The notes beneath the pieces are model-generated. The model saw only the letters and a program-made list of their open reading frames with translations. It was not told the origin of the DNA and did not search any database. From Emmonsiellopsis sp. PD_33 (lineage: Eukaryota; Ascomycota; Eurotiomycetes; Onygenales; Ajellomycetaceae), in the NCBI GenBank assembly GCA_032988165.1, contig JANTQF010000066.1, positions 78,799-142,798 of the forward strand: DNA of 64,000 nt, in the 5' to 3' direction. The position numbers and the translations under genes were made by a program. Below are positions 34,048 to 47,300 of this stretch, piece after piece. The stretch's first letter is position 1. Every line of letters starts with the position of its first letter.

Positions 34048-37000
34048 ATGGCGAACACGTCTTCTCCGCCCTGGCCATCCTCCTTTGATCCCGCTCTCCA
34101 CCTCCACTCCGAACTGCCACATCTAGAGGGACCCGATCCGCTCTTATCAGAGTCGCATTCCGAGGAACTTGAAGCATATAAGGCCCAGCGCCTTGAAAGA
34201 GCCCAAGAATTAACCAAGCAAGGGATTTTTATTCAGCACCGCACGTGGGAGCTATCAGATCTCTTCCGCAGCGACGACGATACTAGACCAGGTATGCTCA
34301 CTCCTATCTTCAATTGGGTCACAAAAGGCCAGTTTGGGGATATTTAGTCAACGTCACAATAGTCATAAGAGGATATTCCTAACAATGGCTAGAAACTCCG
34401 TGTAAACCCCGTGGCATGTGCGACAGACCCATATCAACAAATCTCTCGTCCGATACTCTAGTCCCCTCCTCGCCCCCTTCAATGAAAATGTCTATGGCAC
34501 CATCTCCTTCCACCTCGCCCCTAAATTCCAATGGCGGACCGTATTCAGATCAGGGGAAAAGAAAACTGGAAGACCCCTTCTCCACGACCTCCCCAAAGCG
34601 AGCAAAAACACTCGGCCCGTTTCTGATGGATGATGATGACGATGAACTAGATGGCTTCCTACATACCGACCTAGGTGCAAATTCCGATGTACGGGGTAAA
34701 GACTCAACCCCGCCCTCGTCGAATATATTACGAAACACGAATCCTTCGATTCCAAATGCAGCTCAGTCGAAACTCGCTAGCAGCTCTAAATTTTCGTTCC
34801 GAACGGACAAGGGGCTCAACCCCATGGCGCGCACAACGAACATCTTCTCTATCCGAACATGTTCTGGCAAGGCCATCCACGTGCAGAGTAGAAAAGTGGC
34901 TGCATCGCTTTCTTACGAGGAAATCATTGCAGAGCGCTCAACAACAGCCCCAGGGAAAGCAAAGAAAAGCTACTATGGAATTGACATTCACACGTTACTC
35001 GACGATATTGCGAACGAAGAGAAAGTAAAAGACAGTCTGGCTGCACCCCCTCATCCCCCTCGACCATCAATAGAAGCTCCTCCGTCAGTAGGGAAAGGAC
35101 CAAATCTGATGTGGACAGAAAAATACCGCGCCAAGAGATTCAAAGATCTCATTGGGGATGAACGTACACACCGCTCTGTTCTCCGCTGGCTTAAAGGGTG
35201 GGAATCTATTGTATTTCCCGGCCTGGCTAAGCAAAAACCCAAAAACAGTATGGGCAATGATTTTGAAGAACGAGCTCACCGTAAAGTTTTGCTTCTCACG
35301 GGGCCTCCTGGATTGGGTAAAACCACCCTTGCTCATGTCTGTGCAAAACAAGCCGGCTACGAAGTTTTGGAGATAAACGCGAGTGACGAAAGAAGTCGTG
35401 ATATTGTCAAAGGGAGAATTCGAGACGCTGTTGGTACTGAAAACGTCAAAGGCATGACCATCGAGGCCAACGGATCAAAAGTCCGTAAAGCTGGGAAACC
35501 AATTTGCGTAGTCGTCGACGAAGTCGATGGCGTTGTGAGTGGCTCAGGGGGTGGAGGTGAAGGGGGTTTCATGAAAGCATTGATCGACCTAGTTATGTTG
35601 GATCAGAAAAATACCAAGAATGCCTCCGAGCTAACGTCCACTCACCAAAAAAAAACCAAGAAAGGGGATAAATTCCGCCTCCTGAGGCCTCTGATCCTTA
35701 TTTGCAATGACGTCTACCACCCCAGTCTCCGCCCTCTACGAACATCCTCTATCGCCGAAATCATTCACGTAAGACAGGCTTCTCTGGAGAAAGTTATCTT
35801 ACGGATGAAGTCTGTTTTTGAGAAAGAAGGCATTCAGTGTGATGGTGACGGAGTGAGGCGGCTTTGCGAATCCTCGTGGGGATTGAGTAGTAGTAGAGAT
35901 CGCCGCGCCAACAATCGTGGTGTTGGAGAAGGCGATATCAGAGGGGTGTTGGTAGCTGGAGAATGGATTGCCCACAAGTTCAGAGCTACCGTCTTATCTG
36001 GAAATTCGAGACTGACAAGGAAATGGATTGAACAGCATATTTTAAGCGACTCAGTCCGAGATGGAGGATCGTCGCGAGGTCTAGGCCGCGGCGGAACGAA
36101 AGATATTGTTGAACGAGTCTTCATAGACGGGGCAGGATTTCCAAATGCTCCTATTTCCACTCAAACCTTCCAGGACCCTTTCCGCGGTGGTAGTTCCAAA
36201 GCCCCAGTTGGAGTTGCTGATCTACGCAAACGCCATGCAATCAATCGCCTACGAGAAATGGTTGACGCTGCTGGTGACTACGATCGCTGCATCACAGATT
36301 GCTTTGCAACCTACCCAACCAAAACGTACCAAGACGACACCTTGCTCTCCAAACCAAACGCAGCCTACGAGTGGCTCCATTTCCACGACCTGATATCGTC
36401 AAAGGTCTACTCGAATCAAGACTGGGAGCTCAACCCATATCTAAGCCAGTCAGTCGTAGGATTCCATCATCTCTTCGCTTCCTCCAACCGCCAAAACTGG
36501 GACAGCGAAAAGAACAGACCTGACTATGAAGAGGATGAGGAGGAACACCCGTTCTCAGGCCCCAGAGCAGATTTTGCCGCTTTCGAAGCGCGAAAGCAAA
36601 ATAACGCCATCTTGACAGAATTTCAATCATCATTTTCGCCAACCCTCCTCCGCACGTTCCGCTCCACTGAGTCAATTGCGACAGAGCTCATTCCGAATAT
36701 CATGAAAATGTTATCTCCAGACATCAAACCGATTGTTGTCGGTGGCAGTGGGAGCCAAAGAGGGATCGCTAGTGTAAGAAAGGACACTGAACGCGCCCTT
36801 GTGAAGTTAGCAGTTAGGGTAATGAGTGGCGTTGGGGTCAAGTTTGAGAACACTAGGGTTGAGAGTGAAGGCGGTGTCCACAATGGTTGGATTTACAGGA
36901 TGGAACCGTACGTATATCCGAATTCCCTTTATCCTGCCTTGCTCTTACTCCTCATCCTAATATTATAATCTAATAACTCTTACTAACACCTTCCCACACA

Positions 37001-37458
37001 GCCCCCTTGACACATTAACCACATTCTCCAAAATCAAAGGCACGTCGATGACAGCAACCGGCTCATCGGCACCAGTCCGCTACGCCGTCCGCCAAGTTCT
37101 TGAGCAAGAATATGAAAAGGAAATCCTGCGCCAACGCTCTGAAGCCGGCAAGGCAAGATTATCCGGGCCTGACCGAAATACCCGAAATACCACTGCCAAC
37201 GGCGACGGAAAGGAAAATGACACAAATGCCATGAACCCATCGAAAATACCCCGATTGAACGGACCAAAGCGCGATTTTTTCGGGCGCGTCATTGTGAATG
37301 AAGCGCGACCTAGTTCCTCCCGTGGTGCCGATGGTGAGGTGGCTAGAGCGGCGAAGCCGGCAGCCCAGCAGAAGAAGGCGTGGGTTAGTTTCCACGAGGG
37401 GTACTCGAATGCGGTACGCAAGAGGGTGTCGTTGAATGAGTTATTGTCGGGGTTATGA
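34048..37458 (+). CDS. ctf18: Ctf18, alternative clamp-loader large subunit
   Basis: Three exons, 34048-34291, 34393-36907 and 37002-37458, giving 1071 aa. Ctf18 replaces Rfc1 in an RFC-like complex (with Ctf8 and Dcc1) that loads PCNA for sister-chromatid cohesion and the replication checkpoint. An AAA+ module spans the middle: NLMWTEKYRAKRFKDLIGDERTH, Walker A TGPPGLGKTT (about 383-392), LEINASDERS, Walker B CVVVDEVDGV and the sensor-1 region LILICNDVYHPSLRPLR. The C-terminal part (YAVRQVLEQEYEKEI ... KRDFFGRVI ... WVSFHEGYSNAVRKRVSLNELL) is the conserved segment that binds Ctf8/Dcc1. The last splice joins RMEP to PLDTL in frame. The long linker after the N-terminus is disordered. Confidence 0.95.
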
Positions 37459-38313
37459 TTAGGGTAACTATTGAATGAATGGCATATACCCTTTGATTCT
37501 TCTATTATTGATGTATATAACAGCGCTTTTTTGTTTGGTTTTCATTCTCCTTTTTCATGGTGAATAGCATAGCTTCAGGTTTATTAGATTAATTGCTCCA
37601 TACGCTGGTTTCAGCATATTCTCCTATTCGTAAGTCTGTTTGCTATGTCAGCAAGCCAAGTTAAGCTTTATCAGCCTTGTTAGTTTACTCTGTCCGATTG
37701 GCAGGGTATCTATCATCTCCACCCCGAAAATGCGGGTTGCGAGAATCAAAAATCGGGCCTGGCATACGTAGCTGCATAGTTGGCTCCTGAGTTTGGTGCC
37801 AGTATCGGCATCATCGTCATTGGTGTCTTGGCACAATTGACTACCCCTGTCTAGGCGCGGGATTCATCCTAGCATGTCAGCATTCCAATGACAAATACGC
37901 TCCAGGTGACGATGGAGGATCTCAACGCCGAACAAGAAGATTATTTCGGACCCTTATTATTAATTTTTTCTGAAAGGATATTGGCGTAAAACACCTTGAT
38001 TGACAGCGTATCCCTGCAGGCCGAAAAATAACTTCACTTGGGGGTTGATTACCAAGATCCTAAAAGCAACGTAGTTCATGACACAATTAAGAAAAATCAA
38101 GAAGGACGTAGAACACAGCAATATGATAAATATTAGGAGGATATATAAGAAGCAATTTTCCCTCCCATTATCCCCTATCTCAGAAATCATCAACCCTACT
38201 CCAAAACCAAGAACGCAAAAAGCCAAACAGCAACTCCTCCCCAAACAACAAACAACATACCTTCTTCCCGCACACAATAAAAATACTACCACCCATCAAC
38301 AAAACCTCCAACA
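37459..38313. other. intergenic
   Basis: No gene recognised. The final 150 bases are an A/C-rich leader of the cupin gene. Confidence 0.5.
38142..38149 (+). promoter_or_regulatory. TATA box of the cupin gene
   Basis: TATATAAG, about 172 bases before the ATG at 38314, followed by a C/A-rich leader. Confidence 0.55.
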
Positions 38314-38883
38314 ATGTCCTCCAAACCCGTAGACATGTCCACCCCCATCCGCCGCACAATCATGTCCCACGACTCATCCGGAAAAGCTTACTTCGCCTCC
38401 GATGAGCTCTTAACCCCCTACGACCCCAACACAGCTCCCAACTTCACCGTACCCGGTCCAGACGCAGGCTTCGGCGTCATCCAAATCCACCGCGCCCGCT
38501 CATTCCCCGCGGATAATCAACTCGACCTACCGGATCCACACAAGACCCTCGTTCCCCTGGCAGACACCAAGGGCCCATCCTGCCGCATCATCGATCTACC
38601 GCCGGCGAAGTCAGGATGGTTCCATCGAACGCTAAGTTTGGATTATGCGGTCGTGCTTAAGGGCACTGTTGCGGTGATTACGGATGAGGGGGAGGAGAAG
38701 GTGTTTGGGGAGCATGATGTTATTGTGCTTAGGGGGGCGAATCATGAGTATGTGAATCGCGGGGAGGGGGCGGCGAGGGTTTTTGTGGTTCTTGTGCCGA
38801 GTCGGGAGATTGTTACGGAGGATGGGAGGAGGTTGGAGAAAACGCCTGCTGGGGAGATATATGATCCTAAGGAAGAGGATTAG
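38314..38883 (+). CDS. single-domain cupin protein
   Basis: Single exon, 189 aa. A second in-frame ATG lies seven codons in (MSTPIRR), so the start is uncertain by that much. The C-terminal half is a cupin barrel: GWFHRTLSLDYAVVLKGTVAVITDEGE carries the first cupin motif (His, Asp/Tyr and a Gly-rich turn), and EHDVIVLRGANHEYVNRGEGAARVFVVLVP the second, with His in the NHEYVN part. The first motif has fewer His residues than a classic metal-binding cupin, so metal binding is uncertain. Such small fungal cupins often sit in secondary-metabolite or sugar/aromatic pathways as isomerases or dioxygenase-like proteins. No substrate can be given. Confidence 0.85.
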   Translation: MSSKPVDMSTPIRRTIMSHDSSGKAYFASDELLTPYDPNTAPNFTVPGPDAGFGVIQIHRARSFPADNQLDLPDPHKTLVPLADTKGPSCRIIDLPPAKSGWFHRTLSLDYAVVLKGTVAVITDEGEEKVFGEHDVIVLRGANHEYVNRGEGAARVFVVLVPSREIVTEDGRRLEKTPAGEIYDPKEED

Positions 38884-39430
38884 GAGTTTTTGTCTTGTTT
38901 CCTATAATGTAAGAAGGTCGGGGTGAGCAATATATCTAGAACTGAATGAAAATCAAATACATCTTCTGAAATATTGCTCCTCGGGCAGCGGATTGGAACA
39001 GTACACACTAATCCCAATATTGTCTAGTGCACCGCTTTAAGTTTCTTGGCGCTGAGCTAAAATTGACCCCCCGCATGAGGCTGAGAAGCGCCTGAACTCC
39101 AGCCTCAAAGCCCCTCAAGTTTCAGGAGCCAGACATAGAAGATGCATATGTCATCCCTGGACCGTGATCTGGCTGACTGCTCGTTGGACACGCAATCACC
39201 GTCCGCCAGCAATCAAAAACATTCCGTCATATAGTTAAGCATTCCTTGGCTTACGAAGTTTTTGTCGCCGAATACGAAGCTGGACAGCCGCACCAGCGCT
39301 TGGAGCCAGCAGGATTATTTGAACTGACGGATTCGCAAGATGTGGTCCAAGGTCCATTTCTAAAATCATATCCCTGGGTGATTTTTGTGAGACCAGTGCC
39401 CTCCGTCAGAAACACTGTCCCTACTTGAAA
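38884..39430. other. intergenic
   Basis: Cupin 3' flank and the promoter of the next gene. A 60-codon open frame at 39246-39428 ends just before that gene, but nothing supports it as coding. Confidence 0.5.
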
Positions 39431-40456
39431 ATGTCTGAAGCTCCCGCCAAACCTGTTGAAACGGGCGAGTCCAGGGATACCCCATTCCCGGAAGCACCTG
39501 ACCCATGGATGAACCTTAAAGCCGAGTTCTTCGGCTGCGTTGGCCGGGCGAAGAGTCTCCCAAGCGGCTCCTACGCTGATTTAGAAGCTCAATCAGCGTT
39601 TGCTGACCCTGCCGCGAGTGGCGAGTTCAGAGGAGTTGGTGCAAGTGTGATGATCGTGAGATATACAGAAACTCCTGTTGGTATGTTATCTCACCTGCAA
39701 TTGTCCGTACTTTAGGGTATTTGGCTAATGTGGATCTCTTGCGTATTAACTAGGCCCATACGATGAAATAGTATGGATCCCTGGGTACTTTGACGTCCCG
39801 AAGAAAGGGATAAAGAAGCCGCGGGTTACCAGGATTTATGTGTCTAATAAGGACACGATCTACAATGGTTTGTCAATAGACAACCTCGTTATGACAATCG
39901 ATCTGTTGCCAATTCTGATCTTCAACATACAGGCCGCAAAAACTGGAATATTCCAAAGCACGTATGTTCTGGTTGTCCATCTCTCCTCAAACTAGAGACG
40001 GCAAAATGAATAACGAATGTTTGGACAAAATTGACTCTCAAATAGTTCGCAGTCTTCAAATTCACCCCGTCTGACAAGCCGTCAATAATTCCCTACTCTC
40101 GCCTCGAAGTATCACTCCCATCCACCCCCGACCAACCTTTCATCAGCATTGAACTATCTCCCGTGCCAGTGCTCTCCCGGCCCACTCTCCCCATATCCAC
40201 TTCATACCTTCCCATCGACCTAGGTATGTGGTTACCACCCAACCCAGAAAGCAAAGATTGGAAGGAGGACGGCATGGTTGGGACTACGAAATGGTGTCAT
40301 TGTGAGGTTGGGGTTTCCGGATGGGGCAGAGTGATGCATGTCAAAGGGGATCTAGGGGACGGACGGTCGTTCCCAAAGCTCGATATCCCGAATTACTGGG
40401 TGTATGTTAGGGAGGCGAAACTGACCTGCAAGACAGTTTGGTCAGGGGAGTTGTGA
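39431..40456 (+). CDS. acetoacetate-decarboxylase-fold-like protein
   Basis: Four exons, 39431-39680, 39754-39867, 39933-39961 (only 29 nt) and 40046-40456, giving 267 aa; all junctions are GT..AG and frames join. The ATG at 39431 starts MSEAPAKPVETG. The segments FFGCVGRAKSLPSGSYADLE, GVGASVMIVRYTETPVGPYDEIVWIPGYFDVP and RVTRIYVSNKDTIYNGRKNWNIPKH form the pattern (pro-G-PYDE, then N-GR-NW-IPKH) of fungal proteins placed in the acetoacetate decarboxylase-like superfamily. The N-terminus has no signal peptide. The catalytic Lys of true decarboxylases cannot be assigned confidently; the Lys in IPKH is a candidate by position only. Most fungal members are uncharacterised. It sits next to the cupin gene on the same strand. 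Confidence 0.78.
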
Positions 40457-41330
40457 GACAGATAATTCGTTGAGGGTTTGGTTTGAAGTTTGAGGTGCTT
40501 TTCTTTGTCAATTGTTTCTGGCTGACATGATATACAGATTGACGCGGAGGAGTAATTTGATTATGACCTTGATGATTTATGTCTCTTATGGCAAACTGCT
40601 TCAGATATTGAGAACAACTAAACCCCTTGGGGTTCCTTTTCTTCCCGTGAGGATTATGTGCTTTGAATCATAATTTAAGGCTGAAAGTGTTTATGTAATC
40701 TATAAATACTGCTACGGAATACTGATACTGTCGATCACAACTAGGCCAAAAAGGATCAATCCTTAGATGTTGGAGGACTAAAAGCTTGATGGATTGAATC
40801 TAGCTGCGTGGTGAGCACCTGCAGCGTCGCGTCCAGTGGACGGGTCCACGGGTAAGAACCCGGGGCACGTGACCACGGTGCCTAACATCAGAGGCCAAGT
40901 ATTTTTACAGCTCCTTTCTATACAAATTCTGCACCTCATGTTTATTGTTATTGAAGGGTTGTGTCGCGTTGGGAACGGCAGCGTCTCAAAAGCTCATTCT
41001 AAAGAGACGAAGAATATTTCAGCGAATCGAAAAATGTTCGCGCCCCGGCTGCTGGACCTGAAAGCAACTTGAAGCATCCTTAATCCCAGCCCTGCTGCGC
41101 TTGAATCCCCCAGGGGGCCTGGCCTGGCTGTGCAGTTATGAATACGAGAGGCAGCCTCGCCGGCTGAGCCGCTGTTTTCTGTTTTCTTCGAGAAAATAGC
41201 CAGTATTCCCCAGAAATCATGAGTTACTCGATTCTATCCATTTTTATTCTGAGTTCGCGATACCACTCCCGATACATATTAACTCTCTTCTCCCTTTCGC
41301 TCCCCCCAGATTGAGAAATCCATCTTAATC
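40457..41330. other. intergenic, promoter of the NACHT-ankyrin gene
   Basis: No gene recognised. The last 70 bases are pyrimidine-rich, typical of a fungal 5' leader. Confidence 0.5.
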
Positions 41331-44300
41331 ATGTCCACCCTGGCTGGGACAAGCAGTCCAGGGAGTCCATGGCAGGTCGCATATGATCGATTGAACCCAG
41401 AGTTAAAAGCTAGCCTTGTTACCAGTAGTTTAACAGGAAGCAGGCTTAATGTTTTGAGCGCGGTGCTTGACGAGGCCGAAAGGAAGAAGAAGCTGTGCCT
41501 TCAGAAGCGCTGGAAGATCCGCCTTCACGGGCAAACAATTATTCTCAGAGATGTTTTCGACAAGATTATTGTTTGGGTGAACGAATACAAATCAATTGGG
41601 GATGTTGCGATGCAATATGACGCCCACATAGCAGCTCTACCTTGGGCGGGAGTGCGTTTCTTGCTACAAGTAAGTAATGTGACGATAAGTGGGACTTAAA
41701 CCATCGCTGACTATTGCAGGCTGCCCTGAATGACCATCACTGCTTCGAATCTACAATCCATGGACTGGAATCAGTGTCTCTTATGATCACTCGCTATGCA
41801 GCCTTTGAGGCCCTCTACATGCGGAGAGGCTCGCTAGTCTCCTCTGAACTGCAAACCAAGCTGATCGGATTATACACGAAGATCCTCATCTTCCTTGCAA
41901 ACGGGGTGAAGTATTTCAGTCAATCTGCGGCAGGTACGTGGTATCGAGGACCTATATTGTGGCTCACCCCAAAATACATCCTCTAGGTACTAATAGCAAG
42001 TTAACGATTGTAGTGCGCATGTTGAAAAGTGTCTTCCAATCGACACAAGACAATGAATTAAGGGAGATCGCGGAGGATGATAAAGAAGTTGGAAATCTTG
42101 CCCGGATTTTTGATACCCAGGTGCAGCAGGATATCCATTCTGAGGTGGAAAGGGTTCGACAAATTCTGGAAACCCTGCAAAGTCCAATCACACGCTCGGT
42201 TGATGCATCAACGGTATATGCAAAGACAATGAAGGAGCAACAATTCCAAGACCTTCTGAAATGGCTTTCGCCTGTTCCATTTTCTCATCATCATGCCAGG
42301 CATTCGGGCGAACGGCTCCGAGACTCTACAGGTTGGTTGCTTGGTCACCCACAATACGCGTCTTGGAAGGCGTCCAGCTCGTCCTCACTGCTGCTGTTAC
42401 ACGGAGTTCCTGGGTGTGGAAAGACGAGTTTGGTCTCCGCGGTAGTTGACGCCTTTCTTGACGAGAAAAACAAAAATCCCCTTGCAGCACCCGTGATGTA
42501 CTTCTACTGTGGGGATAGCAGGGTCGGAAGAGGTCGAGCTGATCCTGACGAGATCATGCGGAGTCTGATTCGACAGCTCGCTGTCATTGACAAAACCGAG
42601 CATAAAGTTCATGAGGAGATACAAATTGATTATGAAAGGAGGGAAGCCTTAGCAAAGCTAGATGGCTTTGAAGTGCCCTGGCTGCGGAGTTCCGACTGTG
42701 CTGATTTGATCCTCAAAATACTTGGTAACAACCCAGCGACAATCGTGATAGATGGGGTGGACGAAGTTGAGCAGCACAGGCGGCATACACTGCTCGAATC
42801 TTTAATCCGGGTTAGAGACGAGTCTTCGAGTGTCATCAAGATCTTTCTTTCCAGCCGAGACGACAGCAACATATTTGCGCGTTTGCCAGATGCAGTAATG
42901 CTGCGCGTTCAAGAAACAAACACGCGTCAAGATATGGAACTATTTGTGAAGTACCGTGTGTCTACTGCAATTAAAAACCGAAATCTTCTCGATGGCAATG
43001 TGCCGCCAAGTCTGGAGGATGGCTTGGTGAAGTTCCTGTTGGACCGGGCGGGTGAGATGTGAGAAGATTCCACCCATATTCACATATCCGTATGCTAACT
43101 TAGACGCTAGGTTCTTGTGGGTTCACCTCCAGATGGAAAGATTATGTGAACTTAAGTCAAGGAGCAGCGTCTCAGAAGCGATGCAAGAGCGGTCGAAAGT
43201 TACCACCGCGACTTTAGACTATCTCTATCGCGAGGTGCTAGACGATATGTCCACCAAGGACTCGGTCGTTTGCGACATTTCAAAGAGAGCATTCTCATGG
43301 CTGATGTGTATGCGTGAACCGCTGTCTTCTGCTGCATTTTTTTGACTGCTGTGGCTACGTCTAGATCAGTCAAGCCACTGGATTTGACGCTGCCGGAGCT
43401 TTTCTCCATATGTTCCAATCTACTCGTCCTAGATTCGAACTTAGATACGGTCCGCTTTGCTCACTCGTCTTTCAAAGAGTTCCTGGAGGCGAGGCCAGAG
43501 TTCGACATAGTCCGTGCTCACGGTGTGGCTGCGATAAGCTGCCTCGATATTTGCATTCACCAGCCTTCCACTGACTTGGGGAATGAACTACACCCAGAGA
43601 GAGAATTCGGACTCTATGCCGCATTGTACTGGCCTACTCATTGTAGTGAAGCCACTGTGAATGGGGTACAAGATAGTGATCTAAATTTCAAGCTGACAGA
43701 ATTCGCTTTCTACGATGATGAAACGAGCCTGCCATTCCTGGCGTGGTTAGACGCCGCACAGCGGGCGGCTGATCTGTTGGCCAATGGTCATGTGTTGAAG
43801 AAGGAGCTGAATGCCGTTATTAGTTCGACCATGTCACCGCTCTTCACAGCCTGTGTATACGGACTTGAGAGCTTGTTCCAGGTTGTCGCTAATAGAGACG
43901 ACTTTGACAAAGATCTGAGGAACTCTCTTGACCATACCGGACTTTACCTTGCCGCAGCATTTGGCCGACATAAGATTGTCCATGATCTTCTCGAACGAGG
44001 TGCGGATATGAATATCCAATGTGGAAAGCACAGAAATGCCCTGAATGCCGCCGCCTTTGGTGGACATCTCGCAGTCGTCCAGCACCTACTGCGCCGTATG
44101 CCTCTCACACAATCGCCAAGTGCCCTTGAGTCAGCGCTCGATGTCTCCTTTCTGGCAGGGCAGGAACATATTGCAAAGGTGCTGTTAGTGGACGGCATCA
44201 AGATAACTTGTCAGGATGACTATGACAAAGTTTACGCAGCTGCCGCCCAAGCTGGCTTTTCTGAGGTCTTGCAATATCTGACAAAATGCTTTCCTTCTTT

Positions 44301-47300
44301 TTGCAACACAAAGTCACCCTCTTCCAAGACCCTGGAGGCGGCAATCAGCAGGGGCCAACTGGCATTTCTCAGCAGTCACATTAAGCCAGGATTGCTGATA
44401 GACCATCCGGTAGCGACTGCAGCACTTTACGGTCAAACTGAGATAGCCTTACTATTCTTGAATGAGAGGTTTGGTACTGAGGAAGAGGGTCCATTTGGCA
44501 CTCCGCTCCGCACAGCCTGTTTAATGGGCCATGAACCCGTGGCTCGAATGCTGCTCGAACGAGGTGCCAATGTCAATGCCAGCGGGACGCTTGGTGACGC
44601 ACTTCAAGCTGCTGCAATGAAAGGTCATCTATCTATTACCAACCTCCTATTACAATACAAGGCAGATGTCAATAGCAATGGTGGCTACTATGGCACTGCC
44701 CTCCAAGCAGCTGCATACCGTGGTCATTACGAGGTGGCAAAAACACTGATTGACTCCGGTTCTTGGATTGAATGCGGTGGACGATACAAGGACGCTTTTC
44801 ATGCTGCTGCTGAAGCAGGCCAGGAGAGTATCGTTGGTATCTTTCTCGACAAAGGCTACCGTTTCCATAAGGTTGCGAACTATAAAACTTACTGTTTTAT
44901 AGACCCAAGCTTGGTTTCTGTTCTTCCCTACCGAAATCTACTAGGGGAAGCATGGCGAGGTGAACGCAAGCCCCTCGGAGGTGATTTGACACCTGATTCC
45001 ACACTTTCCCTGGTTTTCCCTATATCGAATTTTCACGATATTTTCAAGGAGGCACAAGGAACGGTAATCCCGGAAACCCACGAATTACAAGCACCTTATC
45101 AACGCCAGAGAAGGTCTCTCTTCTCTATGCATGCTTTGGCGGCCGCAGCAGCAAGGGGTCATGGAAAAGTGGTTCAGCACATTCTCGAAAGAGGGAAAAT
45201 GTTAGGAGTCGATAACGGCCATGTTGGTGAAGCTCTCTGCGCGGCATCCAAGAACGGTGACGATGCAATTGTCGAGCTCATAATATCGGCTGAGGTTGAC
45301 CTGCAGCAGTGGTATATTGAAAATGCCCTGGAGCATGCAGCAGAGCGTGGACACATGGTCGTTCTTGAACGTCTGCTCAAATACGTAGAAACCAGGGGAC
45401 TAGAAGACCGTCACGTAAGTCCTCTATTTTTGTTTCGCGTGAGGGATATCATTGCTAATGATACTAAGATTAAGGGCTCATCCAGTCTTACGTACCGCTT
45501 GTCGGTCGTTCTAGCTGGATGTCGTGGCAACCAACCGGCTATTGTTACCCGAGGTTTGCAACTAGTACCTGACACTGAGAGGCAGGAGATGCGAGGCACT
45601 GCACTGCAAGAGGCATGCATATCCAACAGCATGAACGTTATCGACGTTTTGTTTTACGACTGGCACGTCGTTGAGCCCGACGTCCTTCGTCAGGCATATC
45701 AAGCAGCCGTCAAACATGGCTCGAAGTCGGCACTGGTGCGTCTCGTCGAAAAAGACCATGATAAATGCCTCCACTTCGATTGTAATCCCGGGGCATTCGT
45801 ATTAGCAGTGATGCAAGGACACACGGAGATAGTACAATACTTCGCTGAGCACGGCATTCCGAGTTGGAACCCTGATATTACCAACAAGACATTTGTGGAA
45901 GCTGCGTACAAGGGGTACCTCGACATTATGAAACTGCTAATCTCAGTCTTAAAAAAATGCGAATCATACCGCACCATACTGGACGAGGCTCTGAATGGAG
46001 CATGCGCGGCTGGCCACAGGGCAGTAGCTGAGTACTTAACCCTTGCCGGGGCAAACGTGAATGCCTCAGTGGGCGTAATGCCGAAGTTTTGCGGCTGGAC
46101 AGATGTTGGTTATCGAATGGACCCCACGAGTCTGGGGTCTAGGACCCCTCTACAAGCATGTCTACAGGCAATCACAGAGTGGAGTCGCAAGAACTACCCT
46201 GATTCCAGCAGCACAGCGCGAATTTTCAGGCAAAACAGAGATGGTGTGGTTATGAGACAGGAGTCAATTATCAAGCTTCTCCTTGAAAATGGTGCTAATG
46301 TCAATTTGTTCGCTGAGGGTGAAATGACTCCATTGCACAGCGCTGTATTGAACTGTACAGAGGAAATTGTCCGAGCAATGATAGAACGCGGTGCTAACGT
46401 CCACGCCCTGGTTCCCAAATATGGTACACCGCTTCAATGTGCTGCCTCGAGAGAAGTTGAATCACTGCGGATCGTGAGAGTACTGCTTGATGCTGGTGCC
46501 GAAACTACAGACGAGGACAGTCGGGAGAGACCATCAAATTCGATCCTCAACGCAGCATTGTCGAATTTCGGCGCTAATGATGGCTACTTCATTCAAGCTG
46601 ATTCGCTTCAAGAAGTTTTGACGACTGGCCCAGGAGGCGTCATCAAGCTCATTTTGCAGTCTCGGCAAGAGCTCCAGGCCAATGATAAGCGGTTCAGTCT
46701 TGTCCTGCAAATGGCCGCTGCCGCAGGTGATGAAGACTTCGTCCAGCTCCTGATTGACAGAAAGGTTGATGTTAATCTGTCCGGACATCATTTCGGCAAC
46801 GCGCTTCAGGCTGCTGCTAGGTTTGGACATCTAAACTGTGTACACCAATTACTGGAAGCCGGTGCCGACGTGAACATGGTCGGAGGATCTCACGAGACGC
46901 CTCTTCGAGCGGCTGTCGGGGGAACGCACTCAGAAGTTGTTCGCGCCCTGTTAAACCAAGGGGCTGATGTCAATCTATGTAGCGATCCTAATACGTCGTT
47001 GACAGCTATACAGCTAGCTGTGCAGTCCAAAAGCCTTGACATCGCCAGACTGTTGATTAGTGCTGGGGCACAAATAGGACCTGTGTCACCAATTCAGAGT
47101 CATGTCTCTTATTACGAACAGCCTCTAATCACAGCTTGTGGCCACGGGAATGTTGAAATGGTAGAGGTCCTCCTTTCCAGTGGTGCAGATGTCAACATCA
47201 GTGGAACTAGCCACAGCTATTATACGTCCATTCCCTATAGTGAAGCTAGTCCTCTGCATAAAGCATGTGCTGGAGCCAAGGAAGACATCGTCCAGATTTT

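Noticed and set aside
39246..39428. 60-codon frame just before the decarboxylase-like gene
   Set aside because: No family resemblance; it ends right at the leader of a well-supported gene.
43342..43345. Independent ankyrin gene starting near 43342
   Set aside because: There is no ATG at the start of this frame, and the sequence continues the end of the NACHT module, so it is the second part of one gene.
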